Below are positions 49,162 through 56,929 of a DNA stretch of 56,929 bases, piece by piece. The stretch is from Candidatus Rokuibacteriota bacterium. GTDB lineage: Bacteria > Methylomirabilota > Methylomirabilia > Rokubacteriales > CSP1-6. The stretch is from assembly GCA_016866775.1 (NCBI GenBank), contig VGLJ01000030.1, forward strand, positions 1 through 56,929. The letters run 5' to 3'. The notes under the pieces are model-generated. The model did no database searches, had not been told where the DNA came from, and saw only the letters and a list, made by a program, of their open reading frames with translations. How positions within the stretch are numbered: the first letter of the stretch is position 1; each line of letters opens with the position of its first letter. A program made the translations under genes and the position numbers.

Positions 49162-49668
49162 ATGATCACCGAGGTCGTCCGGAACCTCTACGACTACAAC
49201 GCGTGGGCGAACGCGCGCATCCTCGACACGGCCGCCGCGCTCACGCTGGAACAGCTCCCCGCGCCCGGCGGCGCGAGCTTCGAGTCCGTGCGCGACACGC
49301 TCGTGCACACCATGGGCGCGCAGTGGCTCTATCTCGAGCGCTGGCGCGGGCGCTCGCCGCGTGCGCTGCCCGATGCGGCGGCGTTCGCCGACCTCGCGGC
49401 GATCCGCGCGCGCTGGGACGAGATCGAGCGCGAAACCCAGGTGCTCGTGGCCGCGCTCGACGACGCGCGGCTCATGGCGCCGCTGTCGTACGTCAACATG
49501 CAGGGCGAGACGTGGACCTATCCGCTCTGGCAGCAGATGATCCACCAGGTGAATCACGCGACCCAGCACCGCAGCGAGGCCGCCGTCCTCCTCACCCAGC
49601 ACGGCCACTCGCCGGGGTGGCTCGACCTGCTGTATTTCGTCGATCTGCGTAACGCCGCCACGCTATAG
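49162..49668 (+). CDS. DinB-family putative metal-dependent hydrolase
   Basis: 168-aa four-helix DinB/YfiT-like protein. 'LYDYNAWANARILDTAAAL' is the characteristic first helix. His ligands are in 'RDTLVHTMGAQWLYLERW' and the C-terminal 'HQVNHATQHRSEAAVLL', giving the metal-binding His triad. 'SPGWLDLLYFVD' ends it. Some members are thiol-dependent transferases (bacillithiol or mycothiol). Start ATG 49162, 31 bases after the flavoprotein stop. Confidence 0.87.
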   Translation: MITEVVRNLYDYNAWANARILDTAAALTLEQLPAPGGASFESVRDTLVHTMGAQWLYLERWRGRSPRALPDAAAFADLAAIRARWDEIERETQVLVAALDDARLMAPLSYVNMQGETWTYPLWQQMIHQVNHATQHRSEAAVLLTQHGHSPGWLDLLYFVDLRNAATL

Positions 49669-49704
49669 TCATTTGCCCGACTCTGGAGGAGGCAGGAACC
49701 ACCC

Positions 49705-51978
49705 ATGCTGACGATCGAATCGACCCCCGACATGGCCGCGCAAGTCTACGCCGCGATGGAGAAAAACATCGCCGTCGTGCGCCGGCGCCTCGGCCGTCCG
49801 TTGACCCTCGCGGACAAGGTGCTGCTCGGCCATCTCGACGACCCCGAGCACCAGGACATGGAGCCCGGCAAGAGCTACCTCTTCCTGCGTCCGGATCGGG
49901 TCGTGCTGCAGGACGTGCTCGGGCAGACGGCGATGCTCCAGTTCCGGCAGACGCGCCGCGAGAAGGTCGCGGTGCCGACCACGGTGCATTGCGATCACCT
50001 GATCCAGGCGCGCGTGGAAGGCGAGCGTGACCTGCGCGAATCGCTCGCGGAGAACACCGAGGTCTATGACTTCCTGAAGGCCGCCGCCGCGAAGTACGGC
50101 GCCGGCTTCTGGAGCCCGGGCGCGGGGATCATCCACCAGGTCGTGCTCGAGAACTACGCCTTCCCCGGCGCGCTGATCATCGGCACGGATTCGCACACGC
50201 CGAACGCGGGCGGGCTCGGCGCGTGCGCGGTCGGTGTCGGCGGCGCGGACGCCGTCGAGGTCATGGCGGGGCTGCCGTGGGAGGTGCTCTATCCCCGGCA
50301 CATCGCGGTGTTCCTGAAGGGCAAGCTGAGCGGCTGGACGGCGCCGAAGGACGTGATCCTCTACGTCGCCGGCAAGCTCACCGTCGCGGGCGGCACCAAC
50401 GCGATCGTCGAGTACATCGGGCCCGGCGCGCGCACGATCAGCGCCACCGGCAAGGCGACGATCACGAACATGGGCGCGGAGCTCGGCGCGACGACGTCGA
50501 TGTTCCCCGTCGACGAGAAGATGGCCGCGTACCTCGCGGCGACGGGCCGCGCGGCGCTCGGGCCGCTCGCGCTCACGCATCAGGCGCTGCTGTCGCCCGA
50601 CGCCGACGTCGAGGCGCATCCCGAGAAGCACTACGACACCGTGATCGAGCTCGACCTGTCGACGCTCGAGCCGCACGTCGTCGGCCCGCATTCGCCCGAC
50701 CGCGCCCGGCCGATCAGCAAGCTCGCCGCCGAGGTGCGTGACCCGGGCAACGGCTTCCTCGACAAGATCTCGAGCGCGCTCATCGGCAGCTGCACGAACT
50801 CCTCCTACGAGGACATGAGCCGGGCGGCCGACGTGGCCGAGCAGGTGAAGGCGCACGGTCTCAAGGTCACGACGCCGTTCATGGTGACGCCGGGCTCCGA
50901 GCTGGTCCGCGCGACGATCGAGCGCGACGGGCAGCTGAAGTCGCTGCGCGACGTCAACGGGACGGTCCTCGCCAACGCGTGCGGGCCGTGCATCGGGCAG
51001 TGGCGCCGCGCGAAGGACCAGGCGGCGGTCGCGAACACGATCGTGACCTCGTACAACCGCAACTTCCCGGCGCGCAACGACGGCGAGCGGACGACGATGA
51101 ACTTCATCGCCAGCCCCGAGATCGTCACCGTGCTGGCCGTCGCGGGGCGGCTCAGCTTCAACCCGATCACCGACACGCTCGTGGGCGCCGACGGCAAGCC
51201 GTTCAAGCTCGAGGCGCCGAAGACCGCGCCCGAGGTGCCCGCGCGGACCTTCGATCGCGGCCGCGACCTCTACGTCGCGCCGCCGGCCGACGGCAGCGGC
51301 GTCACCGTCTCGGTGAGCCCGCAGAGCGAGCGGCTGCAGATCATGGAGCCGTGGCCGGCGTGGGACGGCAAGGACTTCACCGACATGCCGGTGCTGCTCA
51401 AGGCCAAGGGCAAGACGACGACCGACCACATCTCTCCGGCCGGCGTCTGGCTCCGCTATCGCGGGCACCTCGACAAGTTCAGCGACAACCTGCTGCTCAC
51501 GGGGATCAACGCCTACACCGGCGAGCCGGGCAAGACGATCAACGTGCTGACCGGCGAGCGCGGCGTGATGGTGTCGAAGGTCGCGCGGGACTACAAGGCG
51601 CGCGGCGTGAAGTGGGTCATCGTCGGCGACAGCAACTACGGCGAGGGATCGAGCCGCGAGCACGCGGCGCTCTCGCCGCGGCTGCTCGGCGGCGCCGCGG
51701 TCATCGTGCGCAGCTTCGCGCGCATCCACGAGTCGAACCTCAAGAAGCAGGGGCTGCTCGCGCTGACGTTCAGCAACCCGGCGGACTACGACCGGATCCG
51801 CGAGGACGATCGCATCAGCCTCGTCGGCCTGCGGGATCTCGCGCCGGGCAAGCCGGTCGAATGCCGCATCGTCCACGCGGACGGCACCACCGAGGTCATC
51901 CAGCTCGGGCACACGTTCGCGGCGTCGCAGCTCGAGTGGTTCCGGCGCGGCTCCGCGCTGAACCTCTTCCACAAGTAA
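49705..51978 (+). CDS. acn: Aconitate hydratase (mitochondrial-type)
   Basis: 757 aa, the size of the mitochondrial-like aconitases rather than the about 890-aa AcnA. [4Fe-4S] ligands are Cys363 in '[10 protein letters not shown]' and Cys426/Cys429 in 'CGPCIGQW'. '[11 protein letters not shown]' and '[15 protein letters not shown]' are substrate-site segments, and the C-terminal swivel domain carries '[21 protein letters not shown]'. It interconverts citrate and isocitrate in the TCA cycle. GGAGG lies upstream of ATG 49705. It is followed after six bases by a cupin gene. Confidence 0.95.
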   Translation: MLTIESTPDMAAQVYAAMEKNIAVVRRRLGRPLTLADKVLLGHLDDPEHQDMEPGKSYLFLRPDRVVLQDVLGQTAMLQFRQTRREKVAVPTTVHCDHLIQARVEGERDLRESLAENTEVYDFLKAAAAKYGAGFWSPGAGIIHQVVLENYAFPGALIIGTDSHTPNAGGLGACAVGVGGADAVEVMAGLPWEVLYPRHIAVFLKGKLSGWTAPKDVILYVAGKLTVAGGTNAIVEYIGPGARTISATGKATITNMGAELGATTSMFPVDEKMAAYLAATGRAALGPLALTHQALLSPDADVEAHPEKHYDTVIELDLSTLEPHVVGPHSPDRARPISKLAAEVRDPGNGFLDKISSALIGSCTNSSYEDMSRAADVAEQVKAHGLKVTTPFMVTPGSELVRATIERDGQLKSLRDVNGTVLANACGPCIGQWRRAKDQAAVANTIVTSYNRNFPARNDGERTTMNFIASPEIVTVLAVAGRLSFNPITDTLVGADGKPFKLEAPKTAPEVPARTFDRGRDLYVAPPADGSGVTVSVSPQSERLQIMEPWPAWDGKDFTDMPVLLKAKGKTTTDHISPAGVWLRYRGHLDKFSDNLLLTGINAYTGEPGKTINVLTGERGVMVSKVARDYKARGVKWVIVGDSNYGEGSSREHAALSPRLLGGAAVIVRSFARIHESNLKKQGLLALTFSNPADYDRIREDDRISLVGLRDLAPGKPVECRIVHADGTTEVIQLGHTFAASQLEWFRRGSALNLFHK

Positions 51979-51984
51979 GCCGCG

Positions 51985-52632
51985 ATGCGCCTCGCCCTCC
52001 TCGAGGATCGCCTCGAGGAGGGCGCGCGTCTCTCGCTTCCCTCCGCCCCGCGCGTGCTCTACGTCGTCAGCGGCCGCGTCGTCGTCGAGGGCGACGGCTC
52101 GCGCGTCTTCCTCGCGGACGATCACGCGTGGCATGGGACCTCGGCCGTCGTCGTGCACACGGAGCGCACCGCACGACTCTGGCGTTGGGAGCTTCGGCGG
52201 GAGGACGGCGCGACGGAGGCGCACGACCCTGCGTTACGCACGACCGTGAAGCTCAGCCACGCGATCGACCTGCCGTCAGGCGGCGCGCTCATGCGCGCGG
52301 ACCGCGTCGACTTTCCGCCGCGAGGCATCGCGTACACGCACACGCACCAGGGTCCCGGGATCCGCGTCCTGCTCGAGGGGCGCTTCCGCGTCGACACGAA
52401 CGGACACACGATGGTCGTGGCGCCGGGCGAGGCGTGGTTCGAGCGCGGTCCCGATCCGGTCTATGCGGAGTCGACCGCCGACGAGCCGACGAGCTTCGTG
52501 CGCGTGATGGTGCTTCCGGTGGCGCTCCTCGGGAAGAGCTCGATTCGCTACGTGAAGCCGGAAGACCAGGCGCGGCCGAAGTCGCAGCGGTACACGGTCC
52601 TCGTCGACGCGCCCCTCGAGGAGGCCGGATGA
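51985..52632 (+). CDS. Cupin-domain protein
   Basis: 215-aa small bicupin-like protein. The first half has a strand-rich 'RVLYVVSGRVVVEGDGSRVFLADDHAWHG'; the second has 'RGIAYTHTHQGPGIRVLLEGRFRVDTNG', with a His-x-His pair near residue 114, and 'VVAPGEAWFERGPDPVYAES'. Metal binding is plausible only in the second cupin. The next gene starts within its stop codon (ATGA). Function unknown. Confidence 0.8.
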   Translation: MRLALLEDRLEEGARLSLPSAPRVLYVVSGRVVVEGDGSRVFLADDHAWHGTSAVVVHTERTARLWRWELRREDGATEAHDPALRTTVKLSHAIDLPSGGALMRADRVDFPPRGIAYTHTHQGPGIRVLLEGRFRVDTNGHTMVVAPGEAWFERGPDPVYAESTADEPTSFVRVMVLPVALLGKSSIRYVKPEDQARPKSQRYTVLVDAPLEEAG

Positions 52633-53153
52633 TACGCGCGGTGGCCGCCGGTCTCCTCGTCGTGGTCCTCGCCGCGCATGTCGCCCACGCCGCGCCGTCC
52701 GGGCCCGACATGCAGGGCACGTGGGTGCTCGATCCCGGCGCGAGCGACAACGTCCACCGCGCGATCGACGCGCTCGACGCGCAGATGGGCGGACTGCGCG
52801 GACCGATCGCGCGGATGCGCCTGCGCGACGTCAACCAGCCGCCCCAGCGTACCGAGGTCGCGTACACGGCGACCGACGTCAGCATCACCACCGACGGCCA
52901 GGACACCATCCGCACGCCGTTCGACGATCGCCCGGTGAGGTGGAAGGCGAGCGACGGCGAGGAGTTCACGATCCGGACGGTCTGGGACGGTCGCACCATG
53001 AAGCGCGTCTTCGTCGCCGACGACGGCCAGCGCGCGAACACCTACGTCTTCAGCGACGACGGGACCACGCTCCGGATGAGCGTCGTGCTCACGAGCCCGC
53101 AGCTGCCCGGGCCGCTCGAATACACGCTCGTCTACAAACGCGACGTCCAGTGA
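52629..53153 (+). CDS. Exported protein of unknown function
   Basis: 174 aa. Signal peptide residues 1-22 (AVAAGLLVVVLAAHVAHA). The mature part begins 'MQGTWVLDPGASDNVHRAID', resembling small lipocalin-like or DUF-type 'GTW.LD...S' domains that occur in exported soil-bacterial proteins. Then come strands 'TEVAYTATDVSITTDG', 'RTMKRVFVADDGQ', 'TTLRMSVVLTS', and the terminal 'YTLVYKRDV'. It overlaps genes on both sides (ATGA with the cupin gene; GTGA with the PCMT gene). Confidence 0.78.
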   Translation: MIRAVAAGLLVVVLAAHVAHAAPSGPDMQGTWVLDPGASDNVHRAIDALDAQMGGLRGPIARMRLRDVNQPPQRTEVAYTATDVSITTDGQDTIRTPFDDRPVRWKASDGEEFTIRTVWDGRTMKRVFVADDGQRANTYVFSDDGTTLRMSVVLTSPQLPGPLEYTLVYKRDVQ

Positions 53154-54323
53154 CCGATCCCACGGCGCTCCGCGCGGCGCTCGTCGAGATGCTGCGGCAG
53201 AAGGGCGCCGCGCGTACGCCCGCGATTGCCGACGCGTTCGCCGGGGTGCCGCGGCACTTGTTCGTGCCCGACGTCTCCATCGAGGAGGCGTACCAGGACC
53301 GCGTGATTGCCACCAAGCGTCTCGACAGCGGCGAGGTCGTGAGCTCGTCGTCGCAGCCCGAGATCATGGCGATCATGCTGGAACAGCTCGACGTGCGGCC
53401 GGGCCACCGCGTGCTCGAGATCGGCGCGGGCACCGGCTACAACGCCGCGCTGCTCGCTCACCTCGTGGGACCGGCCGGCCCGGTGGTCGCGGCCGACATC
53501 GACGAGGCCATCGTGGCCGGCGCGCGCGCGCATCTCGCCGCGGCCGGTGTCGGCGGCGTGCGGGTCGTGTGCGCGGATGGCTGGGCCGGAGTTCCGGATG
53601 GCGCGCCGTACGACCGCATCGTGCTCACCGTCGGCGCTCACGACATCGCGCCGGCGTGGCGCGCACGGCTGGCGCCGGGCGGACGCCTCGTCCTTCCGCT
53701 GGCGCTGCCCGCCGTGCAGGCGGCAATCGCGTTCGACGAGCGCGAGGGCGGCCTCGAGAGCGTATCGGTGCGCGGCTGCCTGTTCATGCGCCTTCGCGGC
53801 TCCTCGGCGATGGCGAGGCGCCGCGTCGCCGTCGGACCCGAGCCCGCGCCGGCGGTGTGGCCACGCGGCGATCACACGATCGACGGCGCCGCCACCCATG
53901 CGCGGCTGCTCACGCCTCCGAAGGAGCTCGCCACCGATCTCGGAGTCCGGAACTGGGATCTCTATGACCGCCTCGTGTTCTGGCTCGCCCTTCACGCGCC
54001 GAGCTCGGCGTGGCTCACCGCGGAGGGCCCCGCCCTCTCCACGAAGCTCGTCCCCGCGCTCTTCGACGGCGGCGGCGAGCAGGCGGCGACCTTCGGTCTC
54101 TTCGAGCGTGAGAGCGTGGCGCTGCTCGTCCGGCGCGCGACCATTCCCGGCGAGCGAGGCTCGCGCCGTCTGGGCCTGGGACGGCGCCGGCCGACGGGGT
54201 CTCTCGGGGCTGCGCGTCCGCGCGCTCCCGATCGAGCAGCCGTACGCGCCGCGTCCGGCCGAGATCGCGCTCCCGCGCGACTGCACGCGGCTCGTGCTCG
54301 ACTGGCCGGCTGTGGCACAGTAA
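53150..54323 (+). CDS. Protein-L-isoaspartate O-methyltransferase-like enzyme with C-terminal extension, frameshift near 54150
   Basis: SAM-dependent methyltransferase of the PCMT family. It shows 'VPRHLFVPDVSIEEAYQD', 'SSSSQPEIMAIMLEQLDV', motif I 'RVLEIGAGTGYNAALLAHL' and 'YDRIVLTVGAHDI'. The PCMT core ends near residue 200, after which a long extension follows, as in actinobacterial-type PCMT homologues. In this extension the frame is lost near 54140-54160. The other frame gives 'EARAVWAWDGAGRRGLSGL' and 'LDWPAVAQ' to the stop at 54321-54323, a more natural ending than the long Arg-rich tail. The GTG start 53150 overlaps the upstream stop. Confidence 0.8.
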
Positions 54324-54345
54324 GGGCCCTCGAAAGGAGTCTTCC

Positions 54346-55392
54346 ATGAGCCAGGGCACCCAGGTCTTCGTCGGCGCGGGACAGTGGACGTCCACCAAGA
54401 AGAGCGGCGCGCTCCATCGCGGCAGCGGTGACGGCGACTGGGAGCAGCTCACGAAAGGACTCCCGCAGCCCGTGTCGGTCCAGGCCATCACGATCCACCC
54501 GACGAACCGCGACGTCATCTTCGTCGGCACGCAGGACGGTCCGTACCGGAGCACCGACGGTGGCTCGACCTGGGAGCGCACGGGTTTTCCGAGCGGGCTG
54601 CAGGTGTGGTCGATCACGTTCCATCCGCGGGATCCGCGCGTGGTCTTCGCCGGCACGTCGCCCGTCGCCGTCTTCCGTAGCGACGACGGGGGCAGCACGT
54701 GGCGCAAGCTGCCGAACGCGAAGCAGGACCGCGACCGCATCACGATGGCGTTTCCCAGCCGCGTGATGCGCATCGCGATCACGCCGGGCCACCCGGACGC
54801 GATCTACGCGGCGCTCGAAGTGGCGGGGGTGCTCCGAAGCGTGGACGGCGGCGAGACGTGGGAGGACTGCTCCGATCCGCTGGAGAAGCTGGCCGAGCGG
54901 CCGAACCTCAAGAGCAAGATCCAGAGCGACAGCGAGGCGGAGGGCATGCTGGACGCTCACGCGCTGCTCGTGAGCGACGCCGCGCCGAGCTCGGTCTTCC
55001 TCGCCGTGCGCATGGGCCTCTTCCGCAGTGACGATCGTGGCAAGACGTGGCAGGACATGGAAGTCGGCCGCTTCTCGCCGCTCACGTACGGGCGCGACAT
55101 CCGCGTCTCACCGCAGGATGCGAACGTGCTCTACGCCGCGCTCAGCCCCGCGGCGCGCAGCCAGGACGGCTCGGTCTATCGCAGCGCGGACCTCGGGCGC
55201 ACGTGGACCCGGTTCGATCACGGGGTGAAGGCGCACGCCACGATGATGTCGCTGGCGCTGCATCCGCGCGACGCGGCGCAGGTCTACTGCGTCTCGCGCT
55301 GCGGGCAGGTCTTCGGCACGCGGGACGGCGGGAAGAGCTGGCGCGAGTCTCCGCTCCCGGTGGACGACGTCTACGCGATCGCCTGTTCTTAG
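54346..55392 (+). CDS. BNR/sialidase-like beta-propeller protein
   Basis: 348 aa, no signal peptide. Repeated Asp-box motifs are 'RSTDGGSTWERTG', 'RSDDGGSTWRKLP', 'RSVDGGETWEDCS', 'RSDDRGKTWQDME', 'RSADLGRTWTRFD' and 'GTRDGGKSWRESP', i.e. six blades. It resembles the protein at 41151-42152 in size and motif type. No catalytic sialidase residues are evident. AAAGGAG precedes ATG 54346. A two-hairpin element follows its stop directly. Confidence 0.84.
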   Translation: MSQGTQVFVGAGQWTSTKKSGALHRGSGDGDWEQLTKGLPQPVSVQAITIHPTNRDVIFVGTQDGPYRSTDGGSTWERTGFPSGLQVWSITFHPRDPRVVFAGTSPVAVFRSDDGGSTWRKLPNAKQDRDRITMAFPSRVMRIAITPGHPDAIYAALEVAGVLRSVDGGETWEDCSDPLEKLAERPNLKSKIQSDSEAEGMLDAHALLVSDAAPSSVFLAVRMGLFRSDDRGKTWQDMEVGRFSPLTYGRDIRVSPQDANVLYAALSPAARSQDGSVYRSADLGRTWTRFDHGVKAHATMMSLALHPRDAAQVYCVSRCGQVFGTRDGGKSWRESPLPVDDVYAIACS

Positions 55393-55469
55393 ATGGGGCG
55401 GTGCGAGACGCACCCCCCAAGCCCCCCGCGCTCCGGGCCGGGAGTGAATCCCGGCCCTCCGCGAGTGCT
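55393..55469 (+). terminator. Two-hairpin 3' element, copy 2
   Basis: Starts at the stop of the BNR gene and fills the space to the convergent FIST gene. Hairpin one: GGTGCG (55400-55405) with CGCACC (55409-55414), loop AGA, extended by GGG/CCC across a mismatch. Hairpin two: nine pairs (55435-55443 with 55449-55457) around the loop GTGAA. Sequence, order and orientation relative to the preceding gene match 7801-7880. In hairpin two a C-G pair of copy 1 is a G-C pair here, a compensatory change. Between convergent genes a bidirectional terminator role is plausible. Confidence 0.62.
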
Positions 55470-56336
55470 CTAGACCTCCCGGGACGAGGGATCGCCGAGC
55501 GCGGCGATGACGAGCGCCCCCGGGACGTCGACCGGGTGCACGCCGCGTCCGTACGCGCCGACTTCCTCGCAGAGCCAGCCGACGCACGGGCCCGCTGACG
55601 GGCCGTCGTGCTCGCGGACCTGTTCGCGGATCGCAGCCCACTCGCGCTCCGCGGCCGAGCCGAGCGCGCGGAACCGGGCCATGCTCTCCAGTGCGAACAC
55701 GATCCGCGCCGGCTTGCCTTCGAGCCACTTGAGCGCGGTGCGCGTGGCATCGACGCTGCCGTGGATCATCATGTCGGCATCCGGCGCGCCCTCCGTCAGG
55801 CCGAGGCCCATGAGGTACGCCGCCTCCAGCCAGCCGACGCTCGCGAGCGCGGGCGTCGACGCGGCGCCGAAGACCTCGGCCGCCATCGTTCCGCACGCGG
55901 TCCGCATCTTCGGCCCCATCAGCTCGCGCCACGGGGTCAGGAAGCCCGCGGCCGGTGCGCCGCTGGCGTGCGTGCTGAAGCCGAGCGCGAAGCCGCGCGG
56001 ATAGCGGCCACGGAACGGCCAGCCGGCGAGCACGAGGCGCGCGGCGGCCTGGGCGGCATCCGCGAGACGGCGACCCGACGTCGCGGCGACGCCGCTGGTC
56101 GCGCCCTCGGCGTTGCTCACGCACACGACCATCGCCCCATCCGTGACGAGACCCTGATCGGTCAGCAGGCCGGCGGTCACGCCGCCCGTCACGCCGATCG
56201 GTCCCAGCACGCCGCGGATCGCGCGCGTCACGTCGCCACCGGGCGACGCCGTCGCGAGCACGATCGCGAGGTGCGGCGTGACGCCGTCGAGATCGGCTCG
56301 CGCCGTCGCGGCAGCGGCGAGGATGGCCTTCAGCAT
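55470..56336 (-). CDS. FIST-domain (FIST N/FIST C) sensory protein
   Basis: 288 aa. The family's signal-binding FIST modules are visible: 'PHLAIVLATASPGGDVTRAI', 'GVTGGVTAGLLTDQGLVTDGAMVVCVSN' in the N-terminal part, and the C-terminal segment with 'GKPARIVFALESMARFRAL' and 'GPCVGWLCEEVGAYG'. 'CEEVGAYG' corresponds to the 'GEI...G' end of FIST_C. FIST proteins bind small ligands such as amino acids and are usually tied to signalling, here perhaps with the HisKA protein 222 bases upstream on the same strand. Start ATG 56336. Confidence 0.78.
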   Translation of the reverse strand: MLKAILAAAATARADLDGVTPHLAIVLATASPGGDVTRAIRGVLGPIGVTGGVTAGLLTDQGLVTDGAMVVCVSNAEGATSGVAATSGRRLADAAQAAARLVLAGWPFRGRYPRGFALGFSTHASGAPAAGFLTPWRELMGPKMRTACGTMAAEVFGAASTPALASVGWLEAAYLMGLGLTEGAPDADMMIHGSVDATRTALKWLEGKPARIVFALESMARFRALGSAAEREWAAIREQVREHDGPSAGPCVGWLCEEVGAYGRGVHPVDVPGALVIAALGDPSSREV

Positions 56337-56558
56337 GTCGGTACCTCGCTCGATGCCGACACCGACGGGGAGGAGAGGATCGAGCTCGTCTGGCGCGGAC
56401 GGGTCATTGTCTGGAGCATGGCTTTTGCGGGCTGCACCGCCGGTGCCAAACGCAACTATCTGTAATTCGAGACTTTCTCAGGTGGCTCACCCGGAAAACG
56501 ATGCCGGGTGGACACGTGGTCGAGGGCACTTCGGCACGGATGTGACGCTCCCCGGCAG

Positions 56559-56929
56559 TCAGGGCCCTTCCGAGCTTCCGCAGCGGCGGAGATCGAGCAT
56601 CGCAGGCAGGTCGGCGGACGCCGGCACGCTCTGCAGGCGCGTGATCCGTCGCATGCTCCTGACGATCTGCGCGATCCGGCGCCCGGCGGCCAGCATCGCG
56701 TCGATGCGGCCGGCCACGCCGGGAGCGACGTCCGGGCGCCGCGCGAACATCTCGAGATTCCCCTGGATGATCGCGAGCGGGTTGTTGATCTCGTGCGCCG
56801 CGGCGGCCGCGAGCGCGGCCACGGAGGACAGGGCGGCCGCCTGACGGCGCGCTTCCTCACTTTCGCGCTGGGCGAGCTCCGCGCGCTTGCCCTGGGTGAC
56901 GTCGACCATGACGCCACGCAGGTGGTGAA
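56559..56929 (-). CDS. Sensor protein with PAS end and HisKA domain, partial; lacks ATPase domain
   Basis: The coding frame runs off the right edge. At the edge it reads 'HLRGVMVDVTQGKRAEL', the usual end of a PAS/PAC module, followed by a coiled stretch and 'AAAAHEINNPLAIIQGNLEMF', the HisKA box with phosphoacceptor His. It stops about 66 residues later, after 'RITRLQ' and 'LPAMLDLRR', with no HATPase domain. Proteins of this shape (PAS plus HisKA only) exist and may be phosphorylated by or pair with another kinase. The 222 bases after it hold only a 7-bp hairpin (CACCCGG/CCGGGTG, 56488-56510) and no gene. Confidence 0.78.
   Translation of the reverse strand, partial: HHLRGVMVDVTQGKRAELAQRESEEARRQAAALSSVAALAAAAAHEINNPLAIIQGNLEMFARRPDVAPGVAGRIDAMLAAGRRIAQIVRSMRRITRLQSVPASADLPAMLDLRRCGSSEGP

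Noticed and set aside
49669-52224. Very long minus-strand frame (851 aa) opposite aconitase
   Set aside because: It is a high-GC shadow; composition is Arg/Ala/His-rich without family motifs, while aconitase on the other strand is certain.
56488-56510. CACCCGG/CCGGGTG hairpin as a rho-independent terminator
   Set aside because: Only 7 bp with a 9-nt loop and no U run on either strand.
1-56929. CRISPR arrays, tRNA or rRNA genes, transposases
   Set aside because: I looked for regular repeats, cloverleaf-like stretches and transposase motifs and saw none I could support.

Overview
The window is high-GC bacterial DNA with dense, overlapping genes (many ATGA, GTGA or TGATG junctions). It is rich in branched-chain amino-acid-type ABC transporters, luciferase-like flavin monooxygenases (four), 3-hydroxyisobutyrate-dehydrogenase-like enzymes (three), CaiB CoA-transferase, gentisate-dioxygenase-like cupin, amidohydrolases and BNR-repeat proteins. 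That mix resembles uncultivated soil or subsurface bacteria such as Candidatus Rokubacteria/Methylomirabilota. This placement is an inference from gene content; there is no rRNA or other marker in the window. I saw no tRNA, rRNA, CRISPR array or transposase.

Layout. (1) 1-3.9 kb: a low-density accessory strip of + strand genes: a broken ABC substrate-binding gene, HicBA (toxin frameshifted), HigBA, a decayed secreted protein and a DUF4258 fragment. They are separated by imperfect dyads with the layout of integron attC sites (84-140, 1267-1337, 2049-2117, 2740-2809). I read it as a gene-cassette array without a visible integrase. (2) 3.9-11.8 kb: two small hypotheticals, then on the minus strand six small exported or membrane proteins followed by a complete branched-chain-type ABC transporter (substrate-binding protein, LivH, LivM, LivG, LivF). 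(3) 11.9-16.2 kb: + operon of acyl-CoA ligase, proline-racemase-family enzyme, inositol-phosphatase-family enzyme and LLM oxidoreductase, then a gutted MltD-type pseudogene. (4) 17-27 kb: alcohol dehydrogenase, two NAD-binding dehydrogenases, hydrolase, tandem-domain cyclase, cupin dioxygenase, half-length GDT1 protein, hybrid histidine kinase, ThDP enzyme. (5) 27-34 kb: ABM monooxygenases, class III aminotransferase and SelA-like enzyme facing a cytosine-deaminase-like and a barbiturase/cyanuric-acid-hydrolase-like enzyme; then an MNT/HEPN toxin-antitoxin pair. (6) 34-44 kb: CoA-transferase, class IV aminotransferase, three LLM enzymes, dehydrogenase, enolase-superfamily enzyme, BNR protein and hydrolase, with a stretch of gene remnants at 39.4-40.05 kb. 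(7) 44.1-49.7 kb: a tightly coupled + operon holding two apparent selenoproteins. (8) 49.7-56.9 kb: aconitase, cupin, exported protein, PCMT, BNR protein, FIST protein and a HisKA protein running off the edge.

Main discoveries. Two genes, a DsrE-family protein (44097-44459) and a GrdB/PrdB-like reductase (45906-47096), each contain an in-frame TGA where relatives carry Cys. Both give a UxxC motif, and each TGA is followed within 19-20 nt by a hairpin with a GU-starting loop, the form of a bacterial SECIS. Other signals are the attC-like array, a two-hairpin element placed directly 3' of two unrelated genes with a compensatory base-pair change (7801-7880; 55393-55469), and a shared leader motif before two start codons (19059-19097; 28371-28406).

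Caution: several otherwise healthy genes (cyclase, histidine kinase, PCMT, HicA) are broken by single-base indels, mostly in G runs. Some of these may be sequencing or assembly errors rather than true pseudogenes.
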